From the NCBI GenBank assembly GCA_013821615.1, contig JACDGQ010000098.1:1-8798 (forward strand): 8,798 nucleotides of DNA, read 5' to 3'. Numbering within the stretch: position 1 is the stretch's first letter; each line of letters opens with the position of its first letter. This document shows, piece after piece, positions 4,993 through 8,798 of this stretch. The translations under genes and the position numbers were made by a program. The notes below the pieces were generated by a model. The model was not told the DNA's origin, did not search any database, and was given only the letters and a program-made list of their open reading frames with translations. Source of the stretch: Planctomycetota bacterium (GTDB lineage Bacteria; Planctomycetota; UBA11346).

Positions 4993-7263
4993 GTGATCGC
5001 AGCCCCGCCCCTCGCAACTCCCGCCGAACTCCGCCTGCAACGTGGCCTGGTGCGCGTCGGCGGCGCCTGGCTGGTCATCCTGCCGCTGCTGCGTCCGCTG
5101 ATTTGGAGCGGCGAGGCGACCGACCTCGGCAATCTCTTCTACCTGGTCCTGCTCGCGGCGGCGTTCGCCACCGGCCTGCTCTGCCGCGGCTTGGCGGTCG
5201 AGCCGCGTGAACCGATGGTCGGTTCCCCGTGGTCCAGGCTCCAACCAGCTTGGCTCGGCGCGGCGGTCCTGGCGGCGGCGGCGTGGGGGTGCTGGCGCAG
5301 CCCGCTGCCGGCTGCGGCGTGGGCGCTGTGGACGGCGTGGACGCTGCACCTGGGCGCAGCGTGGGCGCTGTGGCCAGTGATCCGGGCCCGGCCGGGGTTG
5401 CTGGTGGCGGGGTTGCTCGGTGGTCTGGCCGGTGAGCTGCTCGTGCTCGTCGGGCAGGGCAGCTGGGAGCGCGCCGCCCTGCAGCGCGCCTTCCGCGAGG
5501 ATCCCAACCTGGTCGGCCGCGACGACCTGCGCGAGCAGTTCGCGGTGCGCGTCGCGTCGTGGCGGCTGGAAGGTTCGTTCCTGCTCGCCAACACCCTCGC
5601 CGCCTACTTGATCACGCTGTGGCCGCTGCTCGCCGATCTGACGTGGCGCTGCCGCGGCGCGGCGCGCTGGACGGCGGGCACGCTGCTCGCTCTGGCCACC
5701 GTCGCGCTCGCCTGCAGCGGCTCCAAGGCCGGAATCCTGGCCCTGCTCGTGGCGCTGGCGGTCACCGGCATCCTGCTCATCCCCGGGTGGCGCTGGCGCG
5801 CTGCGATCGTCGCCGGCCTGCTGGCGATCTGCGCGTTGGCTGCGCTGGTGCCGTGGGTGCGCACGCACGCGGTGGCCAGCGCCGATGTGCGGCTCGGCTA
5901 CTGGCAGGCCGCCGGCGCCATGATCGCGGAACGGCCATGGTGCGGCTTCGGGGTGAACGGCTTCGAAAGCGCCTTCCCGCGCCTCAAGCCGGCGTGGGTC
6001 GAGGACACCATCTTCGCGCACCAGGAGACTCTGCAGGCGGCGGCCGATCTCGGCGTACCGGTGGCGTTCGCGCTGCTGGCGTGGTGGGCGGTGCTGCTGG
6101 TGCGCCTGCGGCCACGTGCGGCGAGCGCGGGCCACGCCGGATTTTCGCCGAAGCCCTCCGGCGCTGCGCCGCCTCAGTCCATGGCTGGCGGGGGGCTGCT
6201 GGCCGGGCCCGCCGGCGCTGCCGAGACCCTGGGCGCCCTGGGTGCCGGCAGCGCTGCACTCGCGCTGCTGGTGGTGGGCCTCGGTCAGCTCGGTTCTGGA
6301 TTCGCCTCTTACCCATGCGGCGATCTGCCGGGGGTGCGGCTGGGCTGGGCGGTCGGCTTCGTCGTGCTGGTCGCGGGCGCCCTGCTGGCGGTGCGCCGAC
6401 TGCCGCCACCGCGACCGGCGGCGTGCTTCGCCGGCGTGCTCGCCTGCCTGCTGCACGCCCAGGCCGACTTCCACCTGCACAGCGCCCAGGTGGTGGGCGT
6501 ACTGGCGCTGGTCGCGATGCTCGGGCTCGCGCAGCAACGCGGCGCGCTGGAGGTGCGGCCGGGCTCGCCGCGCCGCCAACTGGTCGGCGCGATCGCCGGC
6601 CTCGCCGTGCTCATCGCCGTGCTGGCCGGGGTGGTGCTGAGCAGCCAGCGCGGGGAACTGCTGCGCGAGGGTCGCGGACTGGCCGAGGCCCTGCGCCGCT
6701 GCAGCCAGGCCGGCACGGCCGAGCAGCGCGCTGCGGCGCAGCAGTACCTGGATATCGCGCTGGAGCGGGCCGGACAGCCGCCGGCGCGCTCGCTGCGCGA
6801 CGAGCAGGTGGCAGTGGTGGCGCTCGCCGCCATGGGCGCGCTGATCGCGGAGGGCGGACGCTTCCCGGCCGACCGCGACGTCGACCACGAGGCCGCGGCC
6901 ATCGCCGTGCATCTCGCCGGGCTCGATCCGCGCCAGCTCGATGCGGTCGGCCCCTTTTTGGAAGTGCTGGCGGCGCGCTGGCCAGGCGAACTGCTCTACA
7001 TCCAGGCGTTGGGCGAGCAGCGCCGCCGCGTCGCCGAGCGCGCCCGGCAGCGCAGACAAGGGAGCACGCAGGCCGCACACGAGGCGCAGACGTTGGCGGC
7101 CCGGGTGGTGGCGCTCTACCCGACGCGGCTGTACCTGCGCGAGGACCTTATCGCCGCCGCCCGCCTGGCCGGGGACGAGGCGACGGCACAGCGCGAGATC
7201 GCGGCGATCCGCGCGCTGACGCCGCTGGTGTGGCCGCCGAACCGGGCCAAGCGCGACTGGTGA
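4993..7263 (+). CDS. O-antigen ligase / Wzy_C-family membrane protein
   Basis: This 756-residue polytopic inner-membrane protein has many hydrophobic segments from about residue 22 to 550, then a soluble Ala/Arg/Glu-rich helical region from about 551 to 756 that resembles a TPR-type tail. Family hallmarks are visible: a helix starting near L-A-N-T at 198-201, S-G-S-K-A-G at 242-247, the Arg of D-V-R-L-G-Y-W (Arg300), a P-W-C-G-F-G-V-N-G-F motif at 315-324 and F-A-H at 341-343 in a large periplasmic loop. In WaaL, PglL and related enzymes such Arg and His residues act in transfer of lipid-linked glycans to lipid A-core or protein. A second marker is the D-F-H-L-H stretch at 492-496. Residues 379-410 form an unusual Gly/Pro/Ala-rich insert. 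Sitting directly after five prepilin genes, it could be a pilin O-oligosaccharyltransferase, but an LPS ligase or polysaccharide polymerase is equally compatible. The family is well supported; the acceptor is unknown. Confidence 0.83.
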   Translation: MIAAPPLATPAELRLQRGLVRVGGAWLVILPLLRPLIWSGEATDLGNLFYLVLLAAAFATGLLCRGLAVEPREPMVGSPWSRLQPAWLGAAVLAAAAWGCWRSPLPAAAWALWTAWTLHLGAAWALWPVIRARPGLLVAGLLGGLAGELLVLVGQGSWERAALQRAFREDPNLVGRDDLREQFAVRVASWRLEGSFLLANTLAAYLITLWPLLADLTWRCRGAARWTAGTLLALATVALACSGSKAGILALLVALAVTGILLIPGWRWRAAIVAGLLAICALAALVPWVRTHAVASADVRLGYWQAAGAMIAERPWCGFGVNGFESAFPRLKPAWVEDTIFAHQETLQAAADLGVPVAFALLAWWAVLLVRLRPRAASAGHAGFSPKPSGAAPPQSMAGGGLLAGPAGAAETLGALGAGSAALALLVVGLGQLGSGFASYPCGDLPGVRLGWAVGFVVLVAGALLAVRRLPPPRPAACFAGVLACLLHAQADFHLHSAQVVGVLALVAMLGLAQQRGALEVRPGSPRRQLVGAIAGLAVLIAVLAGVVLSSQRGELLREGRGLAEALRRCSQAGTAEQRAAAQQYLDIALERAGQPPARSLRDEQVAVVALAAMGALIAEGGRFPADRDVDHEAAAIAVHLAGLDPRQLDAVGPFLEVLAARWPGELLYIQALGEQRRRVAERARQRRQGSTQAAHEAQTLAARVVALYPTRLYLREDLIAAARLAGDEATAQREIAAIRALTPLVWPPNRAKRDW
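5317..5373 (+). repeat. 15-bp direct repeat pair inside the ligase gene
   Basis: The 15 bases GCGTGGGCGCTGTGG occur at 5317-5331 and again at 5359-5373, 42 bp apart and in the same codon phase. Each copy encodes Ala-Trp-Ala-Leu-Trp within a predicted membrane segment. This looks like a local duplication in Trp/Ala-rich membrane sequence. Confidence 0.75.
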
Positions 7264-7266
7264 GGG

Positions 7267-7467
7267 TCAGCCGCCGCCGACCAGGGTCACCACCTCGACG
7301 ACATCGCCGGCGCGCAGTGTGGTGGTGGCGTGGTCGAGGCGGCGGACGAGCTGGCGGTTGATCTCGACAGCGACGCGCGTGCCGGGCAGGGCGAGGGCGG
7401 CGATGAGGTCGGCGACGCTGGCGGCCTCGGGCAGTTCAGTCGGCTGGTCGTTGACGGTGACGTGCAT
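7267..7467 (-). CDS. thiS: sulfur carrier protein ThiS
   Basis: This 66-residue protein has the ThiS/MoaD ubiquitin-like pattern: M-H-V-T-V-N-D-Q at the start, a central helix (A-S-V-A-D-L-I-A-A-L), A-V-E-I-N-R-Q-L-V in the middle and a V-V-T-L-V-G-G-G end. In thiamine synthesis the C-terminal Gly-Gly is adenylated by ThiF and converted to a thiocarboxylate. It then donates sulfur to the thiazole synthase ThiG. Length and C-terminus are normal for the family. The frame is open upstream to 7662, but the Arg/Pro-rich extension is unlike ThiS, so ATG at 7465-7467 is preferred; no clear ribosome binding site precedes it. The gene converges on the ligase with only 3 nt between stop codons. No other thiamine gene is visible; thiG or thiE could not follow directly, because the next gene downstream is on the opposite strand. 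Confidence 0.88.
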   Translation of the reverse strand: MHVTVNDQPTELPEAASVADLIAALALPGTRVAVEINRQLVRRLDHATTTLRAGDVVEVVTLVGGG

Positions 7468-7730
7468 ACGCAGGGGACTATCGCGCCTGCGCCTACGGCT
7501 GCCAGTGCGGGGGACGGTCAGGCAGGACGTTTGCGGACAGCCGTCCGGGAACCGGCGCCCCCTGGCTGACCGGACCGACGTCCATTCCGCCAGGCGCTGT
7601 GGAAGCTGGGGGGAAGATCGTGCGCGCCGCGTCGCGAGCGGAGGCAACCTCAGTCGGCACAAGCATGAACGTCCGTGCTATCGGCATAAATCCATCAACG
7701 CGGAGGGTGCTCCACGGAATAGCCTGAGGC
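7468..7730. other. divergent intergenic region between thiS and the cytochrome gene
   Basis: These 263 bp hold the 5' leaders of two divergent genes. Short inverted repeats are present: GGACGG 7512-7517 with CCGTCC 7541-7546, GGTCAG 7516-7521 with CTGACC 7566-7571, GAGG 7641-7644 with CCTC 7648-7651, and GGAG 7702-7705 with CTCC 7710-7713. The first two share bases and so exclude each other. The most AT-rich part is around 7678-7700. I found no convincing -35/-10 pair, sigma-54 site, THI box or cobalamin box. Open frames here have no recognisable product and look non-coding. Confidence 0.5.
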
Positions 7731-8798
7731 ATGAACGGGTCGTCACCACGTGAGAGCGCTTCCAGGTCAGCATCGCGGCGCGCAGCGCTGCGGGTCGGTG
7801 CGTTCGCGGCGCTGTTGGGTCTCGCCAGCGCGGTCGGTGCCGCCGACGTGGCCGCCGACGTGGCCGCCGTCGCGCTCGGCGAGCGCTACCAGCACGAGGT
7901 CAAGCCGCTGCTCGCAACGTATTGCGCGGGCTGCCACAACCTCGAGAAGCACAAGGGCGACCTCGACCTCGGTGTCTACGCGGCGGACACCGAGGCACTG
8001 CGGGCGCGTAAGCTGTGGAAGCAGGTGGCGACCAAGGTCGCCGACGGCGACATGCCGCCCGAGGACGAGGCCAAGCAGCCGAGCGCGGAGGAGCGCCAGG
8101 TGATCCGCGCGTGGACCGCTTCGCTCAAGACCCTCGATCATCCCGACGCCGGTCCGACCACGCTGCACCGGCTGAACCGTGGCGAGTACCGCAATTCGAT
8201 CCGTGACCTGCTCGGCCTCGACTACCAGGCGGGCGCGGACTTTCCCAAGGACGACGTCAGCGACGGGTTCGACAACATCGCCGAGACGCTGTCGTTGTCG
8301 CCCTTCCTGATGGAGAAGTACCTGGTCGCAGCCGACGACATCCTCGAGCGCGCGCTGCTCGCCGACAGCGTGGTCCTGCGCTGCGGCGCCGGCGCACTCG
8401 ACCTCGTCCAGAACGGCAAACGGCAGGCCGGCAGGCCGGACGGCAAGCAGCGCCTGATCGACGGCGCGGCGGAACTGGCCACCACGATCACCGTCGCCAG
8501 CGCCGGCGACCACGTCATCGCCGTGCGTGCCGGCGCTGAGCGCAGCGCTGGCGCGGCGCCGCTGCTGCGCATCCGCGTCGACGGAAAGGAGGTCCACGCG
8601 GCGCGCATCGCCGCCCCGACCACCGCCACGGACGTCATCACCTGCACGGTGCCGCTGGCAGCAGGCGAGCGCCAGCTGACCGTGATCATCGCGGGGAGCG
8701 GATCATCCGGACCGACTGGCGACGCCGTGGTGGTCGAGACCGTCGAAGTGCTGCGCCTGGCCGGGGGCACCTCGCCGGCGGCGAGCAGCGTGCTGATC
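7731..8798 (+). CDS. exported planctomycete-type cytochrome c (PSCyt1) / DUF1587 protein, 3'-partial
   Basis: The frame runs from ATG 7731 to the last base without a stop, giving 356 residues of a longer protein. An in-frame TGA at 7725 fixes ATG 7731 as the first possible start; GAGG lies only one nt before it, so the ribosome binding site is poor. Residues 1-37 look like a signal peptide with an S-R-R segment at 15-17, a hydrophobic core at 24-35 and a probable cut near Ala37. A c-type haem site C-A-G-C-H is at 65-69, and G-D-M-P-P at 106-110 supplies a candidate distal Met108, as in PSCyt1. A DUF1587-like segment follows at about 144-210 (L-H-R-L-N-R-G-E-Y-R-N, then D-D-V-S-D-G-F-D). Residues 215-345 are beta-rich and resemble a carbohydrate-binding-type insert. 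Full-length relatives usually continue into DUF1592, DUF1588 and DUF1585. The substrate is unknown. Confidence 0.88.
   Translation, partial: MNGSSPRESASRSASRRAALRVGAFAALLGLASAVGAADVAADVAAVALGERYQHEVKPLLATYCAGCHNLEKHKGDLDLGVYAADTEALRARKLWKQVATKVADGDMPPEDEAKQPSAEERQVIRAWTASLKTLDHPDAGPTTLHRLNRGEYRNSIRDLLGLDYQAGADFPKDDVSDGFDNIAETLSLSPFLMEKYLVAADDILERALLADSVVLRCGAGALDLVQNGKRQAGRPDGKQRLIDGAAELATTITVASAGDHVIAVRAGAERSAGAAPLLRIRVDGKEVHAARIAAPTTATDVITCTVPLAAGERQLTVIIAGSGSSGPTGDAVVVETVEVLRLAGGTSPAASSVLI
7842..7865 (+). repeat. tandem 12-bp repeat at the signal peptide / mature junction
   Basis: GCCGACGTGGCC occurs twice in direct succession (7842-7853 and 7854-7865). It encodes Ala-Asp-Val-Ala twice, immediately after the predicted signal cleavage site. 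The unit keeps the reading frame, so copy number could vary without breaking the protein. Confidence 0.8.

Noticed and set aside
3586..7080. A 1164-codon open frame on the minus strand across pseudopilins 4 and 5 and most of the ligase
   Set aside because: The product is a low-complexity Arg/Gln/Gly/Ala mix with no motif or membrane pattern. It lies antisense to genes with clear family signatures, and GC-rich third codon positions readily keep antisense frames open.
5559..7361. A 600-codon plus-strand frame within and beyond the ligase gene
   Set aside because: It is an Arg/Ala/Gly-rich out-of-frame reading of the ligase gene and runs into the antisense side of thiS.
7468..7662. N-terminal extension of ThiS to 131 residues
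   Set aside because: The extension is Arg/Pro-rich without a fold signature, and ThiS proteins are about 65 residues starting exactly at the M-H-V-T-V region.
7655..7672. Sigma-54-type promoter around CGGCACAAGCATGAA
   Set aside because: The GG element is present but the GC element at the required spacing is missing.
7468..7730. TPP or cobalamin riboswitch upstream of thiS or the cytochrome gene
   Set aside because: Fragments such as GGCAGG and ACTGAGG are present, but the conserved core elements in the correct order and spacing are not found on either strand.
7493..7732. A 79-codon minus-strand open frame in the divergent intergenic region
   Set aside because: It has no family resemblance, overlaps the cytochrome start codon, and its Pro/Ala/Arg composition matches chance frames in this DNA.
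7750..8103. A 117-codon plus-strand frame starting at GTG 7750
   Set aside because: It is out of frame with the haem motif and DUF1587-like sequence, which are read from ATG 7731; its Arg/Ser/Thr-rich product is a shadow.
1..8798. CRISPR arrays, tRNA or rRNA genes, insertion sequences or transposases
   Set aside because: No regularly spaced repeats, tRNA-like cloverleaf, rRNA segment, transposase motif or terminal inverted repeats were seen.

Overview
This is a GC-rich window from a bacterium with densely packed genes and short gaps. The last gene encodes a planctomycete-type cytochrome c (PSCyt1) followed by a DUF1587-like segment. That architecture is typical of Planctomycetota, also occurs in Verrucomicrobiota, and is seen less often in Acidobacteriota and Myxococcota. 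Planctomycetota or a relative is the best guess; no rRNA or other firm taxonomic marker is present.

Positions 1-7263 (+ strand) look like one transcription unit. It starts with a small multi-pass membrane protein that may be the tail of a larger protein. Five consecutive type IV prepilin / type II secretion pseudopilin-like genes follow, joined by overlaps or gaps of 0-19 nt. All five have a short basic leader, an FTxIE cleavage box with Glu5, and one N-terminal hydrophobic helix. Four of the five also keep recognisable pieces of the GspG (major pseudopilin) C-terminal signature (D-x-W-G, then S-A-G, then D-D-I), in proteins of 226-405 residues that are mostly much longer than GspG. The remaining one resembles GspH/FimT. 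The fourth has Ala instead of Gly at the -1 cleavage position. After an 81-nt gap holding a strong GC hairpin comes a large O-antigen ligase / Wzy_C-family membrane protein with a soluble helical C-terminal region. Its position raises the possibility of pilin or envelope glycosylation.

Positions 7267-7467 (- strand) hold a convergent small gene for the sulfur carrier ThiS, ending in Gly-Gly-Gly. A 263-bp divergent intergenic region (7468-7730) contains several inverted repeats but no riboswitch I could recognise. From 7731 to the right edge (+ strand) runs an exported PSCyt1/DUF1587 protein with a C-terminal beta-rich segment. It is cut off by the window end, has no stop codon, and so is easily missed.

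The most interesting part is the five-gene pseudopilin array coupled to an oligosaccharide ligase. No ATPase, platform protein, secretin or prepilin peptidase is visible, so the assembly machinery must lie elsewhere.
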